Positions 44,926-54,252 are shown, counted from the stretch's first letter. The stretch: DNA of 64,000 nucleotides from Actinomadura atramentaria DSM 43919 (GCF_000381885.1 NZ_KB907209.1:1-64000); one strand, 5' to 3'. Notes: a model not told the origin generated them from the letters alone. Translations and numbers: made by a program.

Positions 44926-45891
44926 TTATTTGATCAGGCCCTGGTCGCGCATCCAGTCGCGGGCGACGAAGACCGGGTCGTCGCCGTCCACGTCCGCGCG
45001 GGCGTTCAGGTCCGTCATGACGGCCGTGGTCAGCTTGGGGCTGATCTGCGCGAAGATCTGCGTGAGCCCCGGGTGGGCGCGCAGCAGCGGTTCGCGGATC
45101 GTGATCGCCGGGTTGTAGATCGGGAAGAAGTGCCGGTCGTCGTCCAGGACGGTCAGGTGCAGGGCCTTGTTGCGGCCGTCCGTCGCGGTGACCTCGCCGA
45201 ACGTGCAGCGGCCGTGTTGGACGGCGTTGAAGATGACCCCGGTGTTCATCTGGAGGACGTTGCGGGACGGCACCGTCGAGCCGTAGTTCAACCCGTACGC
45301 CCGGAACATCCCGCGCATCCCGTCATTGCGCGAGAAGAACTCCGACTCGACGCAGAACGTCCGCTGCGCGACGGGCACCTTCGCCATGTCCGAGAGCGTC
45401 CGCAGCCCGAAGCGCTGCCGCGCCTGCTGGTTCACCGCGATGGAATAGGTGTTGTTCAGCTGCGCGGGCGGCCCGAGCCACGCGATGTGATTGCGCCGCA
45501 GGTCGAGGTCGCGGACGGCGTCGAACTGCTTCCCCGCATCGGGAATGGGGTTCTCCTGCCCGAGGTAGGTGATCCACCCGGTGCCGGTGTACTCCCACAT
45601 CAGGTCGTTGGACCCGCGCGTGATCGAGCGGCGCGCGGTGGCGCTGCCCTGCACGTTCGTGTGGTCCTCGACGTCCGCGCCCGCCGCCTTGAGCGCCAGC
45701 ACCGCGATCTTGCCGAGGATGAGCTGCTCGGTGAACTCCTTGGACGTCACGCGCAGCTTGACGCCCTTGAGGTCGGGCAGCGGCCGGATGCTGCCCGGCT
45801 CGACGTCGGGGATGAACGCCGACGCCGGTTTCAGCCCGCAGCCCGCGAGCGCCAGCACGGCGCACGCGGCGAGCAGCGGCCGGACACGCAT
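44926..45891 (-). CDS. Glycine betaine/osmoprotectant ABC binding lipoprotein (OpuCC/OsmX type)
   Basis: A 321-residue lipoprotein with a lipobox LAGC (Cys 18). The mature protein is an OpuAC-type binding domain: VTSKEFTEQLILGKIAVLALKAAGADVEDHTN and the closing MTDLNARADVDGDDPVFVARDWMRDQGLI. It would bind betaine, choline or carnitine-like osmolytes. Its ATG overlaps the permease stop; it is the last gene of a four-gene importer operon. Confidence 0.9.
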   Translation of the reverse strand: MRVRPLLAACAVLALAGCGLKPASAFIPDVEPGSIRPLPDLKGVKLRVTSKEFTEQLILGKIAVLALKAAGADVEDHTNVQGSATARRSITRGSNDLMWEYTGTGWITYLGQENPIPDAGKQFDAVRDLDLRRNHIAWLGPPAQLNNTYSIAVNQQARQRFGLRTLSDMAKVPVAQRTFCVESEFFSRNDGMRGMFRAYGLNYGSTVPSRNVLQMNTGVIFNAVQHGRCTFGEVTATDGRNKALHLTVLDDDRHFFPIYNPAITIREPLLRAHPGLTQIFAQISPKLTTAVMTDLNARADVDGDDPVFVARDWMRDQGLIK

Positions 45892-46694
45892 CACAGCCCC
45901 TTCGGTCCGAGGACGCGGCTGGCGACGCCGCCGATCCAGTCGATGAGCAGGGCCAGCAGCGCGATGAGGACGCAGCCGGTGAGCAGCACGGGCGTCCGCT
46001 GCGTCGCGACGCCGGTCGTGACGAGGTCGCCCAGCCCGCCGCCGCTGATGAACGACGCGATGCTCGCCGTGCCCACCATCAGCACGAGCGTCGTCCGGAT
46101 ACCGGCGAGGATCACCGGCGCGGCCAGCGGCAGTTCGACGCGCCGCAGCACGGCCGGAGCGGACATCCCGATGCCGCGCGCCGCGTCCGTCAGCGACGGA
46201 TCGACCTGCTGGAGCCCCACCATCGTGTTGCGCAGCGCGGGCAGTATCCCGTACGCGACGAGCGCGACGATCGCCGTCCAGAACCCGATGCCCCACAGCA
46301 CCGCGAGCAGCACCACCACGCCGATCGCGGGCGCGGACTGCCCGATGTTCGCGACGGCCAGCACGAGCGGCGTCGCCCGGCGGAACCGGCGGCGGCTCAG
46401 CAGCACCCCGAGCGGCAGCGCGACGGCCAGCACGACCAGCGTGGACACCAGCGTCAGCTCGACGTGCTGCCAGGTCTTGCGCGCGACGTAGTCGAGGGCG
46501 AGGGACCGCCGCGCGATGCTGTCCAGCCCGGAGTTCTCGACGTACGCGAGCCACGCCGCGCCCGCCGCGACGATCACGGCGGGCTGGATCAGCGCCCGCC
46601 AGGACCGCCCGGTCGGCGTGTGCAGCGACTCGCGGGAGCGCCCGGTCGCGACGCCCGGCTCGCGGGCGGTGTCCTCGGCGGGCGGGCCGGTCAT
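45891..46694 (-). CDS. Osmoprotectant ABC transporter permease (OpuCD/ProW type)
   Basis: A 267-residue permease. After a 30-residue polar N-terminus, six transmembrane segments follow, with the EAA-like loop DAARGIGMSAPAVLRRVELPLAAPVILAGIRT and ASIASFISGGGLGDLV typical of the ProW/OpuC family. It overlaps its neighbours on both sides by ATGA junctions. Confidence 0.9.
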   Translation of the reverse strand: MTGPPAEDTAREPGVATGRSRESLHTPTGRSWRALIQPAVIVAAGAAWLAYVENSGLDSIARRSLALDYVARKTWQHVELTLVSTLVVLAVALPLGVLLSRRRFRRATPLVLAVANIGQSAPAIGVVVLLAVLWGIGFWTAIVALVAYGILPALRNTMVGLQQVDPSLTDAARGIGMSAPAVLRRVELPLAAPVILAGIRTTLVLMVGTASIASFISGGGLGDLVTTGVATQRTPVLLTGCVLIALLALLIDWIGGVASRVLGPKGL

Positions 46695-47875
46695 GCCGTG
46701 CCCGCCGTGCGCCGCTCGGCCGCGCGGCGCATGTCGCGGACCGCGTCCTGCACGGTCGCCAGCGAGACGGTGCCGGTGAACGCGCCGCCGCGCCCGACGA
46801 CCGGGACGCGGTCGTGGTCGGTCTGGATCAGCGCCTCCAGTGCGCGCTGGAGCGTGTCGCGGGCGTGCAGCGGCTCGGGGACGGGCGCGCCGCGCTCCCC
46901 GAGCGGCCCGGCCGCGTCGCGCAGGTCGTCGCGGGTGACGGCGCGGACGGGCCGCCCCGCGTCGTCCAGCACGACCGCGAACGCGTCGTCGGCGTCGCCG
47001 ATCCGGTCGCGGACGGCCGCCGCGTCGTCGCCGGGCCGCGCGGTCGGCGTCTCGCCCAGCGGGACGTCCGCGACGCGGCTGAACCGCAGCAGCCGCATCG
47101 ACTGCGCCCCGCCGACGAACTGCTCGACGTACTCGTCCGCCGGGCTCAGCAGGATCTCCTGCGGCGTGCCGTACTGCGCGACGCGCGAGCCCTTGTCGAG
47201 GATCGCGATGCGGTCCCCGAGCTTCAGCGCCTCGTCGATGTCGTGGGTGACGAACACGATCGTCTTGCCCAGTTCGTCCTGGAGGCCGAGCAGGGAGTCC
47301 TGCAGATGCTCGCGGGTGATGGGGTCGAGCGCGCCGAACGGCTCGTCCATCAGCATGACGGGCGGGTCGGCGGCGAGCGCGCGGGCGACGCCGACGCGCT
47401 GCTGCTGCCCGCCCGACAGCTCGCGCGGGTAGCGGGCGCGGTAGCGGTCGGGCGGGAGGTCGACGAGTTCGAGCAGCTCGTCCACCCGCGCCGCGATGCG
47501 CTTGCGGTCCCACTTGAGCATCTGCGGGACGAGCCCGACGTTCGTCGCGACCGTCATGTGCGGGAACAGCCCGGCGTCCTGGATGACGTAGCCGATGTGG
47601 CGGCGCAGCTCGGTCGGGTTGAGGCTCAGCGCGTCCCGCCCGGCGACGGTGATCGTGCCGGACGTCGGTTCGATGAGCCGGTTGACGAGCCGCATCAGCG
47701 TCGTCTTCCCGCTGCCGGACGGGCCGAGCAGCACGACGATCTCCCCGGCGGGGATGTGCAGCGTCACCCGGTCGACGGCGGCGGTCCGCTGCCCCGGATA
47801 GCGCTTGGTGACGTCGGTCAGCTCGATCCCGGCGCGCGGGTCGGGTGCGTCGGGTGCGTCGGGCGCGTCAGGCAC
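46691..47875 (-). CDS. Osmoprotectant ABC transporter ATPase with CBS pair (ProV/OpuCA type)
   Basis: A 394-residue ATPase. Walker A GPSGSGKTT, Q-loop QDAGLFPHMTV, signature LSGGQQQRVGVARAL and Walker B LMDEPFGALDP are present. The last 130 residues form a CBS-domain pair, which in OpuA-type systems senses ionic strength or cyclic di-AMP. The N-terminus holds a PDA triplet repeat (MPDAPDAPDAPDP) encoded by a 9-base repeat. It overlaps both permease genes. Confidence 0.9.
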   Translation of the reverse strand: MPDAPDAPDAPDPRAGIELTDVTKRYPGQRTAAVDRVTLHIPAGEIVVLLGPSGSGKTTLMRLVNRLIEPTSGTITVAGRDALSLNPTELRRHIGYVIQDAGLFPHMTVATNVGLVPQMLKWDRKRIAARVDELLELVDLPPDRYRARYPRELSGGQQQRVGVARALAADPPVMLMDEPFGALDPITREHLQDSLLGLQDELGKTIVFVTHDIDEALKLGDRIAILDKGSRVAQYGTPQEILLSPADEYVEQFVGGAQSMRLLRFSRVADVPLGETPTARPGDDAAAVRDRIGDADDAFAVVLDDAGRPVRAVTRDDLRDAAGPLGERGAPVPEPLHARDTLQRALEALIQTDHDRVPVVGRGGAFTGTVSLATVQDAVRDMRRAAERRTAGTA

Positions 47876-48515
47876 GGATCCCCCGGGGCGTGGTCAGGCG
47901 GCCGATGAGGACGAAGCAGGCGTCGAACAGCAGCGCGAGGACGATCACGCCGAGCGTCCCGGCGAGCGTCATGTTCACCGAGTTCGCGCCGCCGAGCCGC
48001 CCGAGGCCGGAGAAGATCTGCTCCCCGAGACCGGGCCCGGACACGTACGCGGCGATGGCGCCGATGCCCATCGCGAGCTGCGTCGCGACGCGGACGCCGG
48101 TGAGGATGACGGGCCAGGCCAGCGGCAGTTCGACGCGCAGCAGGATGCGGGCGCGGCCCATCCCGATGCCGCGCGCGGCGTCCACGAGCGTCCGGTCGAC
48201 GCCGGTGAGGCCGACGACGGTGTTCCGCACGATCGGCAGCAGCGAGTAGAGGGTGAGCGCGACGACGCTCGGCGCGACGCCGAGGCCGAGCGGGGTGATG
48301 AGCAGGCCGAGCAGCGCGAGGGAGGGGATCGTGAACGCCGCGCCCGCCGCGCCGGTCGCGACGGCCGACAGCCGGGGGCTGCGGTAGACCAGCAGCCCGA
48401 TCGCGACGCCGATGACGAGGGCGGCGACGACGCACTGGAACACCATGCTGGCGTGCTGCCAGGTCTCGAACGTCAGCAGTTCCTCGCGGCTGCGCAGATA
48501 CTCCCAGAAGTTCAC
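47868..48515 (-). CDS. Osmoprotectant ABC transporter permease (OpuCB type)
   Basis: A 215-residue permease, shorter than its partner. It has five to six hydrophobic segments, the loop DAARGIGMGRARILLRVELPLAWPVILTGVR and IAAYVSGPGLGEQIFSGL. It is the first gene of the four-gene osmolyte importer operon. Upstream, GATCAC and GTGATC (48553-48558 and 48565-48570) form a short inverted repeat that could be a regulatory site. Confidence 0.88.
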   Translation of the reverse strand: MNFWEYLRSREELLTFETWQHASMVFQCVVAALVIGVAIGLLVYRSPRLSAVATGAAGAAFTIPSLALLGLLITPLGLGVAPSVVALTLYSLLPIVRNTVVGLTGVDRTLVDAARGIGMGRARILLRVELPLAWPVILTGVRVATQLAMGIGAIAAYVSGPGLGEQIFSGLGRLGGANSVNMTLAGTLGVIVLALLFDACFVLIGRLTTPRGIRA

Positions 48516-48591
48516 GGTTTCCTCCGGTGGATCACTACCACCCCGGGGTACGGATCACACCTCCGTGATCGGATCGTGGTGATAGCGCCGT

Positions 48592-48624
48592 GGCCCCGTC
48601 CGGGAGCGCGGGCCGGACGGGGCC
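48592..48624 (-). terminator. Terminator hairpin after the F420-type LLM gene
   Basis: A perfect 12-bp stem (48592-48603 with 48613-48624) and a 9-base loop, nine bases after the LLM stop. It separates this gene from the osmolyte importer operon on the same strand. Confidence 0.7.
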
Positions 48625-48632
48625 GCGCCCGC

Positions 48633-49475
48633 TCAGGCCAGTCCGAGCACCTCGCTGATCGCGCGGAGGCCGGGGAGCGGGTCGGCGTCGTCCTTGGTGA
48701 GGAGCTGGACGGCGACGTGGTCCGCGCCCGCGTCGAGGTGCGCGGTGAGCGCGGCGGCGGCCGTCGCGGCGTCGCCGTGCGGGGCGAGGGCGTCGATGAG
48801 CGCGTCGCTGCCGCCGTCCGCGATGTCGGCGTCCGTCCAGCCGAGGCGCTTGAGGTTCGCCGTGTAGTTCCCGAGCTGGAGGTAGAACTTCAGGTTGACG
48901 CGGGCGAGCGCGCGGGCGTTCTCCGGGTCGGTGTCCACGATGACCTTCTGCTCGGGCGCGAGCAGCGGCCCCGCGCCCAGGACCTCGCGGGCGCGCCGCG
49001 TGTGCTCGGGCGTGACGAGGTAGGGGTGCGCGCCGCGCGCCCGCTCGCCCGCCAGGCGCAGCACCTTCGGGCCGAGCGCGGCCAGCACGCGGTCGGCGGC
49101 GGGGACGCCCTCGGCGTCGAGGACGTCGAGGTAGGACACGATCGTCTCGTACGGGCTCGCGTACTCGCGGGTCGCCTCGGGGTGGCCGATGCCGACGCCG
49201 AGCAGGAACCGGCCGGGGAACGCCTCGGCGAGGCTCCGGTGGACCGGGGCGACGTCGCGCGCGTCGGTGGCCCACATGTTGACGATCCCGGTCGCGACGA
49301 CGAGCCGTTCGGTCGCGACGAGCAGCCCCTGGACGATCTCCAGGTCCTTCGGGGTGGGCGAGCCGCCGAGCCAGACGGTGCCGTAGCCGAGCGCCTCGGC
49401 CTCGGCGGCGAGTTCGGGGCCGACCTGGTTCCAGCGCCGCCAGATGCCGTAGCGGCCCGTGTCGATCTCGGTCAT
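48633..49475 (-). CDS. LLM class F420-dependent oxidoreductase
   Basis: A 280-residue luciferase-like TIM-barrel protein of the TIGR03620-like actinobacterial type: GYGTVWLGGSPTPKDL, RLVVATGIVNMWATDARDVAPVHRSLAEAFPGRFLLGVGIGHPE (read in shorter segments), and DAGADHVAVQLL. GGAGGGA five bases before ATG 49475 fixes the start; the frame is open to 49739 without support. F420 dependence is inferred from the subfamily. Substrate unknown. Confidence 0.85.
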   Translation of the reverse strand: MTEIDTGRYGIWRRWNQVGPELAAEAEALGYGTVWLGGSPTPKDLEIVQGLLVATERLVVATGIVNMWATDARDVAPVHRSLAEAFPGRFLLGVGIGHPEATREYASPYETIVSYLDVLDAEGVPAADRVLAALGPKVLRLAGERARGAHPYLVTPEHTRRAREVLGAGPLLAPEQKVIVDTDPENARALARVNLKFYLQLGNYTANLKRLGWTDADIADGGSDALIDALAPHGDAATAAAALTAHLDAGADHVAVQLLTKDDADPLPGLRAISEVLGLA

Positions 49476-49740
49476 GTTCTTCCCTCCGGTGGCGCGGGAG
49501 GCGCGTCCTCCCGCGGTTGCGCAAGCACCGGCGGGCGCGCCGTTGTTCCGCGTACCCGCGGGAAGCTGATCACCAGACCGGGGCGGGTCGATCTTCGGGT
49601 AATGGCCGGAGCCGGTCAGGCGGGGGACGGGAGGTGTGCCGCCGCGCGGGGCCCCCGTTCGTGTGAACGGGGCCGGGGCGGCGCGGCGGGCGTCGATCCG
49701 GTCGGCGGCGGCCCGGTCGCGGTTCCGACACGGAGTCAAG

Positions 49741-49835
49741 CCCCCTGTCTGGAATGTCGGGTGAGGTGTATTTCGTATGTGTTTCGCGGTTCGTGGACAG
49801 GGGGAAATGCGTTAGCTGTAGAAACCACATTTCCC
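49741..49835 (+). promoter_or_regulatory. Structured leader with overlapping stems upstream of asnB
   Basis: CCCCCTGTC (49741-49749) pairs perfectly with GACAGGGGG (49796-49804). GGGAAATG (49802-49809) pairs perfectly with CATTTCCC (49828-49835), ending right before the GGAGG. The two stems share three G residues and cannot both form fully. The 375-base gap between LLM and asnB holds no other gene that I can support. Confidence 0.5.
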
Positions 49836-49850
49836 GGAGGGGGTTCTCCC

Positions 49851-51653
49851 ATGTGCGGCATCACCGGCTGGGTCGACTACGACCGCGACCTCACCGCCGA
49901 ACGCGCCACCGCCCTCGCGATGACCCGCACGATGGCGCCGCGCGGACCCGACGCGGAGGGCCTCCACCTCGACCGGCACGTCGCCCTCGGCCACCGCCGG
50001 CTCGCCGTCATCGACGTCGAGGGCGGCGTCCAGCCGATGACGCACGGCCCCGCGACGCTCGTCTACAGCGGCGAGACCTACAACTTCCAGGAGCTGCGCG
50101 ACGACCTCGCCGCGCGCGGGCACGCGTTCCGCACGCGCAGCGACACCGAGGTCGTCCTGCACGCGTACCTGGAGTGGGGGCGCGACTTCGTCGAACGGCT
50201 GAACGGCATGTTCGCGTTCGCGCTGTGGGACTCGCGCACCGAGGAACTGCTGCTCGTCCGCGACCGCATGGGCATCAAGCCGCTGTACTACGCGCCGACG
50301 CGGGACGGCGTGCTGTTCGGGTCCGAGCCGAAGGCGATCCTCGCGCATCCCGGATTCACCGCGCGCATCGACAGTGACGGGCTCGCCGAACTGCTCACCA
50401 ACGCGAAGACTCCCGGACACGGGATCTTCGCCGGGATGCACGAGGTCGTGCCGGGCCACATCGTCACGGTCTCGCGCGGCGGACTCACCGACCGGGCGTA
50501 CTGGACGCTCAGCGCGCGCGAGCACACCGACGACCTCGCGACGACCGTCGCGCGCGTCCGCGAACTGCTGGACGACATCGTCCGGCGGCAGCTCATCGCC
50601 GACGTGCCGCTCTGCACGCTGCTGTCCGGCGGGCTGGACTCCAGCGCGCTCACCGCCCTCGCCGACCGGGCGCTCGGCGCGGACCACGTCCGCTCGTTCG
50701 CGGTGGACTTCGTGGACGAGACGGGCGGGTTCGTCCCCGACGACCTGCGCGACACCGCCGACGGGCCGTACGTCCAGGACGTCGCGCGGCACGTCGGCTG
50801 CGCGCACTCCGACGTCGTCCTGTCCAACGCGCAGCTCGCCGCGCCGTCCGCCGTGGACGCCGTCCTGCGCGCCCGGGACCTGCCCGGCATGGGCGACATG
50901 GACACGTCCCTCTACCTTCTGTTCGCCGAGATCAGGCGGCACTCGACCGTCGCACTGTCGGGTGAGTCCGCCGACGAGGTGTTCGGCGGGTACCGCTGGT
51001 TCCACGACCCGGCCGCCGTCGCCGCCGAGACGTTCCCGTGGACCTCGACGGCCCTCGGCCGCGGCCTCGACCTCCTCGACCCCGGCCTCCAGGCCCGCGC
51101 GGACGCCTACCTCGCCGACCGGTACCGCGAGGCGCTGGCCGAGGTCCCGCACGTCCCGGACGCGTCCCCGGCCGAACGCCGCATGCGCGAGATCTGCTAC
51201 CTGCACCTCACCCGCATGGTCCGGACGCTCCTCGACCGCAAGGACCGCCTGAGCATGGCGGTCGGGCTGGAGGTGCGCGTGCCGTTCTGCGACCACCGGC
51301 TCGTCGAGTACGTCTTCAACACGCCGTGGTCGTACAAGACCTACGACGGGCGGGAGAAGAGCCTGCTGCGCGGCGCGGTCGCGGACGTGCTGCCCGAGTC
51401 GGTCGCGCAGCGGCGCAAGAGCCCGTACCCGGCGACGCAGAACCCCGGCTACGAGCGCGCCGTCCGCGACCGCCTCGCCGCCGTCGCCGCGGACTCGTCC
51501 AAGCCGGTCCACGCCTACCTGGACCTCGCCGCCGTCAAGGACGCCCTCTCCCGCCCCCTCGGCCCGACGAGCCTCCAGCCCACCCGCATGCCGATGGAAC
51601 GCGTCCTGACTTTGAGCGACTGGCTCGACGCCTACCACCCGGCGTCGCTGTAA
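49851..51653 (+). CDS. asnB: Asparagine synthetase (glutamine-hydrolysing)
   Basis: A 600-residue class B asparagine synthetase. The N-terminal glutaminase begins MCGITGWVDYDRDL, with Cys 2 as the nucleophile after Met removal. The synthetase half has the PP-loop SGGLDSSALTAL and the SGESADEVFGGYRWF motif. It makes asparagine from aspartate, glutamine and ATP. A strong GGAGGGGG precedes the ATG at 49851; the very long upstream extension of the frame is a shadow. The family also includes lasso-peptide and antibiotic amidating enzymes, but the length and motifs favour the housekeeping type. The 224 bases after it contain no gene. Confidence 0.92.
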   Translation: MCGITGWVDYDRDLTAERATALAMTRTMAPRGPDAEGLHLDRHVALGHRRLAVIDVEGGVQPMTHGPATLVYSGETYNFQELRDDLAARGHAFRTRSDTEVVLHAYLEWGRDFVERLNGMFAFALWDSRTEELLLVRDRMGIKPLYYAPTRDGVLFGSEPKAILAHPGFTARIDSDGLAELLTNAKTPGHGIFAGMHEVVPGHIVTVSRGGLTDRAYWTLSAREHTDDLATTVARVRELLDDIVRRQLIADVPLCTLLSGGLDSSALTALADRALGADHVRSFAVDFVDETGGFVPDDLRDTADGPYVQDVARHVGCAHSDVVLSNAQLAAPSAVDAVLRARDLPGMGDMDTSLYLLFAEIRRHSTVALSGESADEVFGGYRWFHDPAAVAAETFPWTSTALGRGLDLLDPGLQARADAYLADRYREALAEVPHVPDASPAERRMREICYLHLTRMVRTLLDRKDRLSMAVGLEVRVPFCDHRLVEYVFNTPWSYKTYDGREKSLLRGAVADVLPESVAQRRKSPYPATQNPGYERAVRDRLAAVAADSSKPVHAYLDLAAVKDALSRPLGPTSLQPTRMPMERVLTLSDWLDAYHPASL

Positions 51654-51877
51654 AGCGCTGGGCGGCCGCGCGCCGATTTCTCGGCAGACTTTCGGGACCG
51701 ACGGGGATTAATGCGTTCTCCGGGCCGCCTGGTATCCTGCCGAATCTGATTGGTCGCCGTATTTTGACGGATAATCGGTGATCAAGGCTGAATCGTGCTC
51801 GCGCGAGGTCGGCGGGCTGGACGATGGCGTCGTTCGGCCCGCCGCGCCCGGATAATGGTGGTTGGTGATCGACTCCC

Positions 51878-52429
51878 GTGGTGAAGGCCGAACGCCTTGG
51901 CCGCCGCAGCGTGCGGGTGCTCCTGGTGCTGGTCATGGCCGTGTTCGACCTGGCCGTTTCCGGGCTGATGGCGGGCGGCCCCGTGCCCGCGCCGCCGTCC
52001 GCGGTCGTCATCGTCGGCGTCATCGTCGCGCTGGTGCATTGGTACGCATCGATGTTCGGCTGGGGCGGCAGGCTCGTTGCGACGCCGCATGCCCTGCTCG
52101 TCAGAAATGTTTTCATCGAGCATCGGATTCCGTGGGACCGCATCAACGGCGTTGGGCTCGACCAGGGGTTGGGTATTTCGCTCATTGATGCGGGCGGCGG
52201 CGAGCGCACGGTGCGCTCGTTGCTGTTCGGCAGTTCGATGATCGGCGACCTTCTGGGTTACCCCACATACCGGCGGGCCGTCGTCTGGATCGAAGAACAC
52301 AAAAGCGTGTTCTGCGCGCAGGGCGCATCGAACGGCCCGTACGTCCGCGCGGTGCGAATCCCGTGGATCTCGCTCTTGGTCATCTTCTTGTTCTGCGTGA
52401 GTGGAGTGTGTTTCTTTGCTTCGGTCTAG
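51878..52429 (+). CDS. PH-domain-like membrane protein
   Basis: A 183-residue membrane protein with predicted transmembrane helices at about 13-33, 41-58 and 160-181. Between them lies a small PH-like domain with LLVRNVFIEHRIPWDRINGVGLDQGLGISL and SSMIGDLLGYP. It is paralogous to the protein at 53042-53587. Function unknown. GTG 51878 or 51881 is the start; no strong ribosome binding site is visible. Confidence 0.65.
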   Translation: MVKAERLGRRSVRVLLVLVMAVFDLAVSGLMAGGPVPAPPSAVVIVGVIVALVHWYASMFGWGGRLVATPHALLVRNVFIEHRIPWDRINGVGLDQGLGISLIDAGGGERTVRSLLFGSSMIGDLLGYPTYRRAVVWIEEHKSVFCAQGASNGPYVRAVRIPWISLLVIFLFCVSGVCFFASV

Positions 52430-52443
52430 TCGGCGGTGTCGGT

Positions 52444-52914
52444 GTGAGCGAAAGTGAGCTGCGGTCTCTGATCGCGATGATCCATCGATCCGCCGATGAA
52501 GCCGACGTCGATGTCGATGTCGACGTCGACGAGATCAGCAGCGGTCATCGGATCGTGAGCGTGAGCGACGTACATGCCGAGGGCGTCGATTTTTGGCTCA
52601 TATTCGACGGCGAGGTCGCGATCCTTCAGATCGGCGATATCGATGCGCGGGCGGAGGTGCCGCTCGCGGGGGAAGGGGGAGTGATGTTGGAGAAGACCAT
52701 GTCGAGCATCTTCCGCGGGAGAGTCGAAGGGCGGCGCTATCGACGTTCGCATGGTTTCTTCACCTGGGACGCCCAGGGTGGCCGGCTTATCGCTGCGCAG
52801 CATTACAGCCTTCCGTTTTTTCGTGGGAGATCGGTGGAGCGCACGTCATTTCGTCCCTATGGGCGAACCGATCGCGACCGGTGCGGGCAGCCGGCCTCGC
52901 GGGGACGAGGGTGA
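52444..52914 (+). CDS. Hypothetical protein with Asp-Val repeat
   Basis: A 156-residue soluble protein from GTG 52444, 14 bases after the previous gene. After an N-terminal helix (ESELRSLIAMIHRSA) comes a DVDVDVDVDE run, then a domain with GVDFWLIFDGEVAILQIGDID. No family is recognised. It lies between two paralogous PH-like membrane protein genes, which suggests a small cassette whose parts may interact. Confidence 0.55.
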   Translation: MSESELRSLIAMIHRSADEADVDVDVDVDEISSGHRIVSVSDVHAEGVDFWLIFDGEVAILQIGDIDARAEVPLAGEGGVMLEKTMSSIFRGRVEGRRYRRSHGFFTWDAQGGRLIAAQHYSLPFFRGRSVERTSFRPYGRTDRDRCGQPASRGRG

Positions 52915-53041
52915 ACATGAAACGCGGTTGGAGAGTTCCGCGTTCTGGCCCGGAGCCTTGCCGGTGCGGAGCGCCGCCGGTCGCCGCCGGAGCGGTCCGC
53001 GTCGCGACCGGGGCGGCCGACGCGTCGCGGCGGAAGGATCG

Positions 53042-53587
53042 ATGATGGCCGATGAGATCGTGTCCCGACGGAGAGGTCTCTGCCTGTTCGCTCTCGTCGC
53101 CGGCCTCGTGCTGTCCGTCATGGCGGTGCGGAACGCCGTCATCATCGAGGATGCTGGCAAGCGATTCTTGCTCTTCCCGGCCGCCGCGGTGCCGCTCTGC
53201 TGCATGTGGTTGATCGGTCGACATTCTGCGGTGCGCGTCTGTCGTGGCGGTGTTGTCATCGACAATTTCGCCGTACGCCATCGCATACCGTGGAGTGAGT
53301 TCTCCGAGTTCGTGGTCGACGACGGGCTGGGCGTTCGCCTCAGGGATCGGAGGATCATCGATTCTGTTGTATTCGGTGGATCGGTGATCGGCGACCTGCT
53401 GGACTACCCGCATGCCCGGAAGGCCCGCCGGAAGCTCGACGCGGCCCGCGACCGGGTGATCGCGACGGGCGGCGAGTCGTGGCCGGGCGGGTACGAGAAG
53501 AGGATTTTCGTGCCGCTCGTGCCCCTGGCCGCCATCATCGGCGCGTGCGCGCTGCTTGTTCTGGCCGCCTTTGTACTCCGGATGTGA
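53042..53587 (+). CDS. PH-domain-like membrane protein, paralogue
   Basis: A 181-residue membrane protein with two N-terminal helices (about 12-31 and 40-57), a PH-like domain with GVVIDNFAVRHRIPWSEFSEFVVDDGLGVRL and GSVIGDLLDYP, and a C-terminal helix (160-179). The HRIPW and SxIGDLLxYP elements and their spacing match the gene at 51878. GGAAGGA precedes ATG 53042. Function unknown. Confidence 0.65.
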   Translation: MMADEIVSRRRGLCLFALVAGLVLSVMAVRNAVIIEDAGKRFLLFPAAAVPLCCMWLIGRHSAVRVCRGGVVIDNFAVRHRIPWSEFSEFVVDDGLGVRLRDRRIIDSVVFGGSVIGDLLDYPHARKARRKLDAARDRVIATGGESWPGGYEKRIFVPLVPLAAIIGACALLVLAAFVLRM

Positions 53588-53685
53588 AGAATCGCACGGC
53601 CCCGAAGCGCGCAGGGCGCCTGTCCCCGGTCGTGAGCCGCCGGGGTACGATCGAACTCCCGGTCGGAATCGAACGGAGTGCGTCC

Positions 53686-54189
53686 GTGCGGAGATTCGCC
53701 GTCCCCGGAACGGTTCTCCTCGTGCTCTCGGTGCTTTGTCAGCATGTTTTCTCGGTGGTTTTCCCGGCGCAGACGTCCGACGCGAGAGCGTATCGGGGGT
53801 CCGTCAAGACGACGATCGGCCTTGAGGACGCGTTGGAGATGTTCGGCCTGGACCTGCCGGAGGGCGCGGAGAACGTCCGGTACTGCCGTCAGGACGATTG
53901 GGACATCAACCGGCTGCTGCTGAGGTTCGACGTGCCCGAGAACGTCGGCGGAGCGTTCCTGGCGGCCTGGGGCGTCTCAAGCCGTCCGCCGAAGGAGTCG
54001 CACCTGCTGCTGGGGTCCAAATTCGTCAACGACTGCATGAAGAACTCGACGGACGGCCTCCCGGACCGCTCGCTGGAGTTCGCTCACGCGGTGCGCGGCA
54101 ACATCGGTTACCGCTTCACGAAGGACGCGGGCGGTCCCGAGGTGATGACGATGCGGATCTACGCCGCGGTCGCCGGGGATTTCGACTAG
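53686..54189 (+). CDS. Membrane-anchored or exported hypothetical protein
   Basis: A 167-residue protein from GTG 53686, with GGAG seven bases before. Residues about 5-26 are a hydrophobic leader or anchor. The rest is an extracytoplasmic domain with two Cys (YCRQDD and NDCMKN) that could form a disulphide, and a conserved-looking FLAAWGVSSRPPKESH segment. No family is recognised. Probably the last gene of the 51.9-54.2 kb cluster, which ends at a hairpin. Confidence 0.55.
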   Translation: MRRFAVPGTVLLVLSVLCQHVFSVVFPAQTSDARAYRGSVKTTIGLEDALEMFGLDLPEGAENVRYCRQDDWDINRLLLRFDVPENVGGAFLAAWGVSSRPPKESHLLLGSKFVNDCMKNSTDGLPDRSLEFAHAVRGNIGYRFTKDAGGPEVMTMRIYAAVAGDFD

Positions 54190-54252
54190 TTTCCGATCTT
54201 GCCGCGGGCGGCAGGGGTTTGCAGACGACGTCCACGCGGCGGTCCGGGGCCG

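Noticed and set aside
47805..49850. The upstream half of the long plus-strand frame ending in asnB
   Set aside because: The translation is low-complexity Arg/Ala/Gly antisense to the osmolyte importer genes. The strong ribosome binding site and MCGI start place the gene at 49851.
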